Of a stretch of DNA of 64,000 nt, positions 8,634 to 17,385 are shown piece after piece. This DNA comes from Microbacterium sp. SY138. GTDB taxonomy: Bacteria; Actinomycetota; Actinomycetes; Actinomycetales; Microbacteriaceae. Within the stretch, counting starts at the first letter, position 1; every line of letters starts with the position of its first letter. The translations under genes were made by a program, and so were the position numbers. Under the pieces are notes generated by a model that did not search any database, had not been told where the DNA came from, and saw only the letters and a list, made by a program, of their open reading frames with translations. The stretch covers positions 3,038,001 to 3,102,000 of the forward strand of contig NZ_CP155793.1 of assembly GCF_039729145.1 (NCBI RefSeq), in the 5' to 3' direction.

Positions 8634-10457
8634 GTGAGCGCTGAAGTGCAGCAGTTCCAGGTGGATCTGCGCGGAGTCGTCGATCTGCTCAGCCGGCACA
8701 TCTACTCCAGTCCTCGCGTGTACCTGCGAGAGCTCTTGCAGAACGCCCGCGACGCGATCACCGCCCGCCGCGAGGTCGACGGTGGCGGCGGCCGCATCCG
8801 GATCACTCCGCTGACCGCCGAGACCGGCGAGTTCGTGCTGCGCGACGACGGCGTGGGGCTGACCGCCACGGAGGTCGCCGATCTGCTGGCGACGGTCGGC
8901 CGCAGCTCCAAGCGGGACATCTTCGACCTCCCCCGCAGCGACTACCTCGGGCAGTTCGGCATCGGTCTGCTCAGCTGCTTCATGGTCGCCGACACGATCG
9001 TCATCCGCTCGCGCAGCGCCCGCGGCGGCGCCTCGGTCGAGTGGACCGGCAGTGCCGACGGCACGTTCCAGGTGGCCGAGATCGACGAGGAGCTGCCGAT
9101 CGGCACCAGTGTGCACCTCGTCCCGCGCTTCGACGCCGACGAGCTGCTGCGCCCCGCCGCCGTGCACGAGCTGGCGACGACGTTCGGGGAGTTCCTGCCG
9201 GTGCGCGTCACGATCGACGCCGCCGCCGGCGACATCGACATCACCCGAGACGCTCCGTTCCTCGACGCCGCGCAGGACCCCGAAGCCGCGGTCGGCTACG
9301 GTCGGGATCTCCTCGGAGCGAGTCCGCTCGACGTCATCGAGCTGAGCGAGCCCGCCACGGGCACGCGCGGCCTCGCGTACGTGCTGCCGTTCGCCCCTCC
9401 TCCCGGTGCACGCCAGGCCACGCGCATGTACCTGGGACGGATGCTGCTCTCCGAGCGCGTCGACGACGTGCTCCCCGACTGGGCCTTCTTCGTGCGCGCC
9501 GTGATCGATTCCACCGGCCTCGCTCCCACCGCGAGCAGGGAATCGCTCGTCGAGGACGCGGCGCTCGAACGCGTGCGCGAGCAGCTGGGCGCCGGCATCC
9601 GCCGCTGGGTGCTCGAGCTGGGGCTGCGCGAACCCCATCGTCTCGCGCAGTTCGTCGCCGTGCACGAGGTCGGCCTCAAATCCCTGGTGCGCCACGACGA
9701 GGAGCTCGCCCACTTCATCTCCCGCTGGTTGACGGTCGAGACGACGCACGGCACGGTGCGGATCGGCGACCTCGTCGAGAGATACCCGCACATCCGCTAC
9801 GCGCAGAGCGTGGACGAATTCCGCCAGGTGGCCGGCATCTCCCCCTCCGATGAGGTGCTCGTCAACGGCGGCTACCTCTACGACGCCGATCTGATCCGGA
9901 TGCTGCCCGACCTCTACCCGCACGTCTCCGTCGAAAAGGTGGATGTCACGGGCGAACTCGATCGTCTCGATCCGCCACCCCTCGACGACCGCGATGCGGC
10001 CGTCGCCCTCGAAGCGCGCGCCGGTGCCGTGCTCGACGCATCCGACTGCTCCGTGGTCGTCCGGTCGATCGACCGCCCCGATCTCGCCGGGCTCTACGTG
10101 GCCGACCCCGAGGTGCTGCGGGCGATCGACCGCGGACGCACCAAGGGCGTCACCGGGGCCCTGTGGGGCGGTGTGCTGGATCGCATCGACCAGACCCTGT
10201 CATCCGCCCGCGACGACGATCTGCGCGCGCGCCTGTGCCTGAACTGGTCCAATCGGGTCGTGCGCGCCCTGGTGCGCGTGCAGGACGACGCCGTCTTCGC
10301 GCGCACCGTGCAGCTCCTCTACATCCAGGCGCTTCTCGCCGGGCACCATCCGCTCGCGGACGCCGATCGGACGCTGATGACCAGCGCCCTCGCCGACCTC
10401 GTCTCGCTCTCGACCGGCCTGGAGGGCGACACCATCCCCTTCGGCGACGCCCGCTGA
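8634..10457 (+). CDS. Hsp90-family (HtpG-like) ATPase
   Basis: A 607-residue protein with the GHKL ATP-binding fold of Hsp90: ELLQNARDAI (catalytic Glu and Asn), RDDGVGLT and GQFGIGLLS match the ELISNASDA, DNGIGM and GQFGVG motifs, and SRESLVED matches the middle-domain arginine motif. It is divergent from classical HtpG and belongs to the actinobacterial Hsp90-like group. GTG 8634 is chosen because AGGAGGAGGG lies a few bases upstream; ATG 8613 is an alternative, and frame extension further back would overlap the tRNA. A large TPR-protein gene follows after 23 bases. Confidence 0.9.
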   Translation: MSAEVQQFQVDLRGVVDLLSRHIYSSPRVYLRELLQNARDAITARREVDGGGGRIRITPLTAETGEFVLRDDGVGLTATEVADLLATVGRSSKRDIFDLPRSDYLGQFGIGLLSCFMVADTIVIRSRSARGGASVEWTGSADGTFQVAEIDEELPIGTSVHLVPRFDADELLRPAAVHELATTFGEFLPVRVTIDAAAGDIDITRDAPFLDAAQDPEAAVGYGRDLLGASPLDVIELSEPATGTRGLAYVLPFAPPPGARQATRMYLGRMLLSERVDDVLPDWAFFVRAVIDSTGLAPTASRESLVEDAALERVREQLGAGIRRWVLELGLREPHRLAQFVAVHEVGLKSLVRHDEELAHFISRWLTVETTHGTVRIGDLVERYPHIRYAQSVDEFRQVAGISPSDEVLVNGGYLYDADLIRMLPDLYPHVSVEKVDVTGELDRLDPPPLDDRDAAVALEARAGAVLDASDCSVVVRSIDRPDLAGLYVADPEVLRAIDRGRTKGVTGALWGGVLDRIDQTLSSARDDDLRARLCLNWSNRVVRALVRVQDDAVFARTVQLLYIQALLAGHHPLADADRTLMTSALADLVSLSTGLEGDTIPFGDAR

Positions 10458-10480
10458 CTCTCCACCGAAAGGTCCCCTCC

Positions 10481-13279
10481 ATGGCACGTCCGAAGAAGCG
10501 CTTCCAGCAGCTGATCGAGGAGATCGATCGCACCCCCTGGGGGCCCGCAGAGCAGGCGCTGGTCTCCGAGGCCGTCGCCCTGGCGATCGAGATCGGCGAC
10601 GAGCGGCTCGAGTACGAGGCTCGGATGCGTCAGACCGCGTCGGCGAACATGAACGGCGCCACCGACGTGATGCTCAACTCGTTCGCGTGGTGCCTCGCCC
10701 ATCACGATGCCGACCCGCAGCGCTTCCCGGCCGATCTCGACAACGGCGGAGCCGATCTGATGTGGCAGTTCAAGTGGATGGCCTCGTCGCTGCGGTCCTC
10801 CCCCGCGTTCTCGCAGGAGCAGATCGCCGCCGTGCTCGACGACATGGAGTCGCACTACCGCGCCGCGGGGCTCGGCGTCAGCGGCGTGCTCACCGCGCGC
10901 TTCGAGGACGCCTGGGACGCCGGTCGCATGGACGAGGCCGAGGCGCTGCGCGTGCAGCTGGAGGCGACGCCGCGCGACGACCACAGCCACTGCGACGCCT
11001 GTGGACGCAGTCAGATCGCGGGCTTCTTCGCCGACACCGACCGCGACGCCGAGGCGATCGTGCTCGTCGAGGAGATGATCGAGGGCGGATTCTCCTGTGG
11101 AGAGGAGCCCGAGCACGCCCTCTCGCGCGTGCTCCTGCCGTACCTGCGTGCCGGACGCCTCGACGAGGCGAAGACCGCGCATCTGCGCAGCTACCGACTG
11201 GCCAAGGACAACCCCGACAACCTTCGCATCGTCGCCAACAACATCGTGTTCGCAGCCCTCACCGGCAACGAGGCGCGCGCGCTCGCACTGGTCGAGAAGC
11301 ACATCTCCTGGCTCGCGCACGACGGCCTGAACGTCGACGCCCACTTCGCGGCTCTCGCGGCCCTCGCCGTGGCGCTGGACCGGGTGACGGCCGTCGGACA
11401 CGGCGACACTCCCGTGCGCGGCGCGGAGTCGGCCGCCCTCGTCCCGTTCTTCGGCGAGCACGACGGCACCTGGAGCGCCGCCGAGCTCGCGGCAACCGCG
11501 TGGACCGCTGCGGAGCGGATCGGAGCGGGCTTCGACGAGCGTGACGGGACGGACGGGCACGCCCGCAGCCTGGAACGGATGCGGGCGCTGGCGGACGAGC
11601 GGTACGACGTTCCGATCCGCTCCGACGCGTTCGTCGCCGCGGCACCCACCACCACACCGGTCGACGCGGACGGATGGTTCGAACGGGCGATGCAGCTCGC
11701 CCAGTTCGGCGCCGAGCACGAGACGCTCGAGGCCCTGCCCCGTGCCCTCGAGGTCGAGGACCCCGCCAAGCGCGCCCAGCTGCTCTCGATGCGCCTGGGC
11801 ATCCTGATCGCCCTCGATCGCGCCGACGAGGCCCTGCAGCTTCTGCCGGAACGCATCGCTGCGCTGCGGGCGGCCGGCCGCGACGTGCAGGCCGACCTCG
11901 AGGAGCGCATCGGCCTCGCGACGTTCGGCCTGAACACCCCGGAGACGACCGCCGCGCTCGAAGAGGAGATCGGCGCCTCCGAGCATCTCCCCGCCTGGAC
12001 GCGCGGCGACCTCGCGATCAGCCGCGCCGCCCTGCACCTGCAGTCCGGCGAACCCGACGCCGCGCTCGATCACGCCGAGGTGGCGGCGCGGTCGTTCGCC
12101 GAGGCCGAGGACACCCGTCTGACGAACACCACGACGCTGCTGGCCATCTCGGCCGTGCTGAGCAAGGGCGACCTCGAGGCCGGGAGCGCGCTGCTCGACC
12201 GCTTCCTCGCTCAGGACGACCTCAGCGCGGGCCACCGGGCCCAGGCGCTGCAGACCCGCGCACGCGTGCGCGGCGGCGGGAACACATACCTGGAGGGCGC
12301 GGCCGATGCCGACGAGGCCTGCCGCCTGCTCGCCGAACTGGGAGCGACCCGCGCGCTCGGTGACGCGCACCTGCTCGCCGGAGCCCTCTGGGAGGACGCG
12401 GACGAGCCGGAGAAAGCCGTCTCGCGCTACCGCCTCGCCGCGCGCCTGGGAGGCGAAGCCGGAGCGGACACGACCGGACTCGACTTCCGTCTCGCGCGCG
12501 CGATGCTGCGTGTCGGCGATGCAGAAGAAGCCGCAGAGCTGTTCGGCGACGTGCTGCAGCGCGAGGAGGAGGCCGACGTCCCCGCCGGCTCGCGCGCCAT
12601 GACCGTGTCGATGCTCGCGCGCGCCCTGAGCGCCGCGGGCGAGTTCGGTCAGTCGGTCGGTGCGCACGGCTATGCCTCCGAACTGTTCGGGCAGGCCGAG
12701 GAGCACGCGGACCAGGCGATGTCGATGACGGAGCAGGCCAAGATCCTCGCGCGCTTCGACGAGCACGACGATGCGATCGCCCTGCTCGAGTCCGCCGCCG
12801 AGATCGTGCGGCGCGCGCCCGAAGCCGTCGGCGCGCTCACCGAGGTTCTGCACAGTCTCGGCCAGGCCTACGGCGGACGCGGCGATGAGCGGGCGTTCGG
12901 GCTCTTCGACGAGGTCGCCGCCCTCGCGCAGCAGCACGAGGCCGAGTGGCTGCTCGCGGATGTGACCGACTCGCGCGCACGGGCGCTGGCCGAGCTCGGC
13001 CGTGTCGATGAAGCCGTCTCGGCTGCTCTCACCGCGGCCGACGGCTTCGCAGCGCTCGGAGACCTGGGCTCGGCCGGAGGCTCGGAGCTGTTCGCGGCAC
13101 GGGTGCTCGCCGGCAACGAGCGCTCAGCCGACGCGGTCCCGGTCTACCGCAGCGCCATCGAGCACGCGGCCGGACACCCGCCGCTGTTGCAGGTGTCGGC
13201 CCTCGAGCTCGGCAACGTGCTCGAGGCACTCGGCCGTCACGGCGAAGCCGCCGAGATCCGCGCGCACCTGGAGAGCTGA
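10481..13279 (+). CDS. Large tetratricopeptide-repeat (TPR) protein
   Basis: A 932-residue, Ala/Glu/Leu-rich all-helical protein with many TPR-like helix pairs (for example GRLDEAKTAHLRSYRLAKDNPDN and ALGRHGEAAEIRAHLES at the end). There is no signal peptide or membrane segment, so it is cytoplasmic. A CDACG motif with two Cys sits near residues 171-174. The ATG follows the Hsp90-like gene by 23 bases, so they are very likely one operon. TPR domains are well-known Hsp90 partners in eukaryotes; a co-chaperone or client-adaptor role here is inference only. Confidence 0.85.
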   Translation: MARPKKRFQQLIEEIDRTPWGPAEQALVSEAVALAIEIGDERLEYEARMRQTASANMNGATDVMLNSFAWCLAHHDADPQRFPADLDNGGADLMWQFKWMASSLRSSPAFSQEQIAAVLDDMESHYRAAGLGVSGVLTARFEDAWDAGRMDEAEALRVQLEATPRDDHSHCDACGRSQIAGFFADTDRDAEAIVLVEEMIEGGFSCGEEPEHALSRVLLPYLRAGRLDEAKTAHLRSYRLAKDNPDNLRIVANNIVFAALTGNEARALALVEKHISWLAHDGLNVDAHFAALAALAVALDRVTAVGHGDTPVRGAESAALVPFFGEHDGTWSAAELAATAWTAAERIGAGFDERDGTDGHARSLERMRALADERYDVPIRSDAFVAAAPTTTPVDADGWFERAMQLAQFGAEHETLEALPRALEVEDPAKRAQLLSMRLGILIALDRADEALQLLPERIAALRAAGRDVQADLEERIGLATFGLNTPETTAALEEEIGASEHLPAWTRGDLAISRAALHLQSGEPDAALDHAEVAARSFAEAEDTRLTNTTTLLAISAVLSKGDLEAGSALLDRFLAQDDLSAGHRAQALQTRARVRGGGNTYLEGAADADEACRLLAELGATRALGDAHLLAGALWEDADEPEKAVSRYRLAARLGGEAGADTTGLDFRLARAMLRVGDAEEAAELFGDVLQREEEADVPAGSRAMTVSMLARALSAAGEFGQSVGAHGYASELFGQAEEHADQAMSMTEQAKILARFDEHDDAIALLESAAEIVRRAPEAVGALTEVLHSLGQAYGGRGDERAFGLFDEVAALAQQHEAEWLLADVTDSRARALAELGRVDEAVSAALTAADGFAALGDLGSAGGSELFAARVLAGNERSADAVPVYRSAIEHAAGHPPLLQVSALELGNVLEALGRHGEAAEIRAHLES

Positions 13280-13292
13280 GCGCAGGGCCGGC

Positions 13293-13323
13293 GAGACGGC
13301 GCCGTCGCTGGGGGCGCCGTCTC
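13293..13323. terminator. Bidirectional hairpin between TPR gene and poxB
   Basis: Eleven-base perfect stem (13293-13303 with 13313-13323) around a nine-base loop, between convergent genes; its right arm overlaps the poxB stop codon. It can serve either strand. Confidence 0.7.
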
Positions 13324-15046
13324 AGAAGAGCTGGCGCCAGTTGGCTTTCGCGAGATCGAGGAGTTCGTCGCCACGCCCGGACATGACCGTGCGGATCGCG
13401 TAGAGCGCGAAGCCCTTGACCTGCGCCGCCTCGATCGCGGGCGGCATGGAGAGCTCCTGCCGTTCGGTGACCACGTCGAGCAGAGCGGGACCGTCATGGG
13501 CCAGCACTTCGCGGACGGCGTCGGGGAGGTCCTCGCTCCGCTCCACCCGGCGTGCGAAGATCCCCATCGCCTCGGCGATCGCAGCGAAGCTGGGGTTGTC
13601 CAGCCCCGTCCCGTACGTCACGAAGCCGGCGGCCTTCATCTCGAGCTCGACGAAGTTCAACGATGAGTTGTTGACCACGACGGTCTTCACGGGCAGCTTG
13701 TTCTGCGTCAGGGTCAGCAGCTCGCCGAGCATCATCGAGAGGCCGCCGTCACCCGCGAGCGCCACGACCTGACGGTCGGGGTGTGCGACCTGGGCCCCGA
13801 TGCCGTGCATCAGCGCATTGGCCATGGAGCCGTGCGTGAACGAACCGATCAGTCGCCGGTTCTCGGTCATCGAGAGGTATCGCGCCGCCCACACGGTCGG
13901 CGACCCCACGTCGGCCGTGAAGATCGCATCGTCGGCCGCGTATTCGTCCAGGAGGCGAGCGAGGTACTGCGGGTGGATGGGACGCTTGCCCTTGGCCGGC
14001 ACCGCCAGCTCGTCGAGCTTCTTGCGAGTCTTGCGGTAGTGCGCGGTGGCATCGTCGAGGTGCGTACGGTCGTCCTTGCGCGCCAGTCGAGGCAGCAGTG
14101 CGTCCGCCGTGGCACGCACATCGCCGACCAGCCCCAGATCGAGCGGATGCCGCTTGCCGAGCTGGGCACCACGGATGTCGACCTGGATCGTCGTCGCGTT
14201 GTCGGGGTAGAACTGCTCGTACGGGAAGTCGCTGCCCAGCACCAGCAGCGCGTCGGCGGCCTCCATGGCCCGGAAGCCCGAAGCGAAGCCGAGAAGCCCC
14301 GTCATCCCCACGTCGAAGGGGTTGTCGTACTCGATGAACTCCTTGCCGCGGAGCGCATGCACGATGGGAGCACCCAGTGTGTCGGCGAGCGCGATGACCT
14401 CGTCGTGCGCGCCCTCGACGCCGGCTCCGGCGAGGATCGTGACCTTCTTCGCGGCGTTCAACAGCGTCGCCGCCTTCTCGAGCTCCGCCGGATTGGGCAC
14501 GACCACCGGGCGGGTGCGCTCGATCACGACGGCACGGTCGTCGGCGATGTCTGCCAGGGCGACGTCACCGGGGATCACGAGCACCGCGACCCCGCGCTCT
14601 TCGATGGCAGCACGCATGGCGATCTCCATCAGGCGCGGCATCTGCTTCGGATCGGCGACGTACTCGACGTAGACGCTGCACTCGCGGAAGAGCTCCTGCG
14701 GATGCGTCTCCTGGAAGTATCCGGTTCCGATCTCGGTGGTGGGGATGTGGGCGGCGATCGCGAGCACGGGAACACGTGAGCGGTTGGCGTCGTAGAGGCC
14801 GTTGATCAGATGCAGGTTCCCGGGCCCGCAGGATCCGGCGACGACGGCGAGCTCGCCGGTGGTTGCGGCATCGGCGGCGGCGGCGAACGCGGCGGATTCC
14901 TCGTGCCGCACATGCACCCATCGGATCGTGCCGTCTTTGCGCAGCGCATCCGTGAAGCCGTTCAGCGAGTCCCCGGGAATGCCGTAGACACGGTCGATCC
15001 CGTTGGCGTGCAGAGTCTTGACGATGTTCTCAGCGACGTTTGCCAT
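13322..15046 (-). CDS. poxB: Thiamine-diphosphate-dependent pyruvate dehydrogenase/oxidase
   Basis: A 574-residue enzyme with the three-domain architecture of PoxB/Pqo. The N-terminal pyrimidine domain has RVYGIPGDSLNGF and the catalytic glutamate in VRHEESAAFAA; the C-terminal pyrophosphate domain has LAGDGGLSMMLGELLTLTQN (GDG...N motif). It converts pyruvate to acetate and CO2 with electrons passed via FAD to quinone at the membrane. Start ATG 15044-15046 lies six bases after a TAGGGT -10, so the transcript is probably leaderless. A GTGA-N6-TCAC site lies upstream. Confidence 0.92.
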   Translation of the reverse strand: MANVAENIVKTLHANGIDRVYGIPGDSLNGFTDALRKDGTIRWVHVRHEESAAFAAAADAATTGELAVVAGSCGPGNLHLINGLYDANRSRVPVLAIAAHIPTTEIGTGYFQETHPQELFRECSVYVEYVADPKQMPRLMEIAMRAAIEERGVAVLVIPGDVALADIADDRAVVIERTRPVVVPNPAELEKAATLLNAAKKVTILAGAGVEGAHDEVIALADTLGAPIVHALRGKEFIEYDNPFDVGMTGLLGFASGFRAMEAADALLVLGSDFPYEQFYPDNATTIQVDIRGAQLGKRHPLDLGLVGDVRATADALLPRLARKDDRTHLDDATAHYRKTRKKLDELAVPAKGKRPIHPQYLARLLDEYAADDAIFTADVGSPTVWAARYLSMTENRRLIGSFTHGSMANALMHGIGAQVAHPDRQVVALAGDGGLSMMLGELLTLTQNKLPVKTVVVNNSSLNFVELEMKAAGFVTYGTGLDNPSFAAIAEAMGIFARRVERSEDLPDAVREVLAHDGPALLDVVTERQELSMPPAIEAAQVKGFALYAIRTVMSGRGDELLDLAKANWRQLF

Positions 15047-15052
15047 GCTTCG

Positions 15053-15058
15053 ACCCTA
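15053..15058 (-). promoter_or_regulatory. Leaderless-type -10 element for poxB
   Basis: On the minus strand TAGGGT is followed by six bases and then the poxB ATG, matching TANNNT-N6-ATG. No Shine-Dalgarno is present. Confidence 0.5.
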
Positions 15059-15094
15059 CGCCCGAGGCACGGGGCTGAGGCTCGTCGGACGACC

Positions 15095-15108
15095 GTGACA
15101 GATGTCAC
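15095..15108. promoter_or_regulatory. CRP/GlxR-like palindrome upstream of poxB
   Basis: GTGACAGATGTCAC is a perfect palindrome of the form GTGA-N6-TCAC, the core of CRP/GlxR sites. It lies 37 bases upstream of the poxB -10 element and about 120 bases upstream of the 56-residue protein. Binding by a CRP/GlxR protein is inferred from the motif. Confidence 0.5.
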
Positions 15109-15228
15109 TCGAACTGCCGACATCCGACACTGTCGCCGCTTCGACGCGCGATCTAGCCTCGAAGCATCAGAAGAAGCCGAGACGCTCGCCGGCGCATCCG
15201 GGGTCACGGCACGACGAGAGGATGCAGA

Positions 15229-15399
15229 ATGAGCGACTTCGCCATCGGAGACACCGTGCAGATCACCGGACCGACGATGACCGGCAATGTCGGAACCGTC
15301 GTCTCGATCGACGGAAAGCGGGGAAAGTACCTCGTGCGCATCACGGACGTGACCCAGAACTACTTCACTCCCGAGGAGTTGAAGCTCTTCTCCGCCTGA
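15229..15399 (+). CDS. Small KOW-like protein (56 aa)
   Basis: A 56-codon frame from ATG 15229 to TGA 15397-15399: it begins MSDFAIGDTVQITGPTMTGN, continues GTVVSIDGKRGKYLVRIT and ends LFSA. The pattern (hydrophobic-x-GD-x-V-x-hydrophobic, then GxVxxI...YxV) is that of a single KOW/SH3-like barrel, as in NusG-tail or ribosomal proteins. An AGAGG purine run lies just upstream. It is divergent to poxB and convergent with the next gene. No specific function can be assigned; a nucleic-acid-binding role is only a possibility. Confidence 0.7.
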   Translation: MSDFAIGDTVQITGPTMTGNVGTVVSIDGKRGKYLVRITDVTQNYFTPEELKLFSA

Positions 15400-15415
15400 G
15401 GGCGACGAGTGGCGC

Positions 15416-15853
15416 TCAGTACTCCTGAGCACCATCCCTGTCCGGCTCTGCACTGCGACGGAACGCCCGCCCGGAGACCGACGTCGGGTCGATGCGCACG
15501 TAGACGCGCTTGAGGGTGGGGATCCAGGGGCGAAGGCCCGCGGCATCCGCGCGGTGCACGTCCGCATCCGCCTCCAGAGCGGTCGCGTGCCCGCGGACGA
15601 TGACGCTCCAGGCGTCCGTGTCGGTATGATCGTCGACCTCGAACAGCACGTCGGTGTTCACCGTCAGCTCGAACAGCTTGCTGCCTGGCGCCGTGCGGAA
15701 CAGGATGCCGTCGCCGTCGACCACGTAGTTCACCGGGAAGATGTCGATCGTGTCCCCGACGTGGGTGACGAGTCTTCCCAGTTCCTGCGTGCCGAGCAGC
15801 TCCCGGCTCCGGTCGGTGGTCAGCATCTCGATGGGGTCGGTGTGCGCGCTCAT
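15416..15853 (-). CDS. Pyridoxamine 5'-phosphate oxidase-like FMN-binding protein
   Basis: A 145-residue protein with the split-barrel fold pattern: LLGTQELGRLVTHVGDTID, IFPVNYVVDGDGILFRTAPG and VLFEVDDHTDTDAWSVIVRG. This matches the PNPOx-like/Rv-type family, often binding FMN, F420 or haem. ATG 15851-15853 (MSAHTDPIEML) is preferred over the upstream GTG at 15925 because the extension lacks conservation-like character and a GGAG motif precedes the shorter start. The physiological substrate is unknown. Confidence 0.8.
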   Translation of the reverse strand: MSAHTDPIEMLTTDRSRELLGTQELGRLVTHVGDTIDIFPVNYVVDGDGILFRTAPGSKLFELTVNTDVLFEVDDHTDTDAWSVIVRGHATALEADADVHRADAAGLRPWIPTLKRVYVRIDPTSVSGRAFRRSAEPDRDGAQEY

Positions 15854-15923
15854 GCCGCCATTGTCTCCCACTCGATGTCCCCACCGACAGGGCATCCGTC
15901 CCGCATTCGGTGGTGGATGTGAC

Positions 15924-15954
15924 AACGGCCCCCCGCGTTCTGCGAGGGGCCGTT
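15924..15954 (-). terminator. Hairpin terminator after the first aldehyde dehydrogenase
   Basis: Nine-base outer stem AACGGCCCC/GGGGCCGTT (15924-15932 with 15946-15954), 11 bases past the stop of the dehydrogenase gene, ending the putrescine/GABA gene run. Confidence 0.6.
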
Positions 15955-15964
15955 CATCGTGCGC

Positions 15965-17329
15965 TCAGCCGATGCGGATGAGCTTCTTGTTGACGAACTC
16001 GTCCGCGGCCAGGTGACCCAGTTCGCGGGCCGTGCCGCTGCGCTTGACGCCGCCGAACGGCAGCTCGGGGCTGTCGGCGAGCACGAGGTTGACGTAGACC
16101 ATGCCCGCCTCGATCTTGTCGGCGACGCGCTCGGCCTGCGCGGCATCCGTCGTGAAGACGTAGGAGCCGAGACCGAAGGTGGTGTCGTTCGCGAGCTCGA
16201 CCGCCGCGTCCTCATCCGCCACGCGGTAGACGACGGCGGCGGGGCCGAAGAGCTCCTCGCGGTAGACGTTCATCTCGGGCGTCACGTCAGCCAGCACGGT
16301 CGGAGCGAAGAACGCGCCGTCACGGGTGCCGCCGGTGAGGAGCGTCGCTCCCTGCTCGACCGCCTGGTCGATCTGCTTCTGCAGGTTGACCGCAGCCGTC
16401 TCGGACGACACCGGACCGAGGACCGTGTCGTCGAGCATGGGATCGGTCGCCTCGACGGCCGCCATCGCCGCCGTGAACTTCTCGACGAAGGCGTCGTACA
16501 GGCTGTCGACGATGATGAAGCGCTTCGCGCCGTTGCAGGCCTGCCCGTTGTTGTCGAGGCGCGCATCGACGCCGGCCTGCACCGTGGCGTCGAGGTCGTC
16601 GGTGGAGAGCACGATGAACGGGTCGGAGCCGCCGAGCTCGAGTGCGACCTTCTTGAGGTTGCGTCCGGCGATCTCGGCGACCGCGGCACCGGCGCGCTCG
16701 GATCCGGTGAGCGAGACGCCCTGCACGCGCGGGTCGGCGATCATCGTCGCGATCTGCTCGTTCGTCGCGAGGACGTTCTGGTAGGCGCCCTTCGGGAATC
16801 CGGCATCGTGATAGATCTTCTCGATCGCGGTCGACGACTCCGGGCACTGCGGGGCGGGCTTGAGCAGGATCGTGTTGCCCACGATCAGGTTGGGAGCGGC
16901 GAAGCGCACGATCTGGTACGCCGGGAAGTTCCACGGCATGATGCCGACGAGCGGGCCGAGCGAGGAACGGCGGATGATGGCCGACCCCTCCCCCAGGATC
17001 GCGATCGGCTGGTCGGCCATGATCGACTCCGCCTGGTCGGCGTAGTACTCGGCGATGTCGGCGGCGAAGTCGACCTCGCCCAGGGCGGCCTCGCGGGGCT
17101 TGCCCATCTCACGCACGAAGATGTCGGCGAGCTCTTCGCGGCGTTCGCGGTGCAGCTCGGCGGCACGCCGGACGAGGGCCGCGCGCTCGGCGACCGTCGA
17201 CGAGCGCGACCACTCGCGGTGGGCCTCGTCGGCGGCGGCGACCGCCTCATCGATCTGGGCATCCGTGAACGTGTCGAAGGACGCCAGCGTCTCTCCGGTG
17301 GCGGGGTTGGTGACGGCGTAGTCGGTCAT
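15965..17329 (-). CDS. NAD(P)-dependent aldehyde dehydrogenase (Sad/succinate-semialdehyde type)
   Basis: A 454-residue ALDH. The catalytic Cys is in NNGQACNGAKRF and the general-base Glu in ALELGGSDPF; IMPWNFPAYQ is the usual oxyanion/cofactor motif. The short length and GGSDPF motif are typical of Sad/GabD1-type enzymes. It lies downstream of gabD in a run with an amine oxidase, so it may oxidise 4-aminobutanal, made from putrescine, to GABA; succinate semialdehyde is the alternative substrate. A hairpin lies between the two dehydrogenase genes. Start ATG 17327-17329 begins MTDYAVTNPATGE. Confidence 0.88.
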   Translation of the reverse strand: MTDYAVTNPATGETLASFDTFTDAQIDEAVAAADEAHREWSRSSTVAERAALVRRAAELHRERREELADIFVREMGKPREAALGEVDFAADIAEYYADQAESIMADQPIAILGEGSAIIRRSSLGPLVGIMPWNFPAYQIVRFAAPNLIVGNTILLKPAPQCPESSTAIEKIYHDAGFPKGAYQNVLATNEQIATMIADPRVQGVSLTGSERAGAAVAEIAGRNLKKVALELGGSDPFIVLSTDDLDATVQAGVDARLDNNGQACNGAKRFIIVDSLYDAFVEKFTAAMAAVEATDPMLDDTVLGPVSSETAAVNLQKQIDQAVEQGATLLTGGTRDGAFFAPTVLADVTPEMNVYREELFGPAAVVYRVADEDAAVELANDTTFGLGSYVFTTDAAQAERVADKIEAGMVYVNLVLADSPELPFGGVKRSGTARELGHLAADEFVNKKLIRIG

Positions 17330-17352
17330 GACATGTCCTCTCGTGTGGTGGT

Positions 17353-17377
17353 GCGGGGCCCGACGCGCGGGCCCCGC
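17353..17377 (-). terminator. Hairpin between the two aldehyde dehydrogenase genes
   Basis: GCGGGGCCC and GGGCCCCGC (17353-17361 with 17369-17377) pair perfectly around a seven-base loop, nine bases past the gabD stop. It may be a partial terminator or a transcript-processing/stability element inside the operon. Confidence 0.5.
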
Positions 17378-17385
17378 ATCGGAAA

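Noticed and set aside
10319..12937. 872-codon open frame antisense to the TPR gene
   Set aside because: High-GC codon bias leaves the antisense frame open; its translation has no recognisable domain while the TPR protein is clear.
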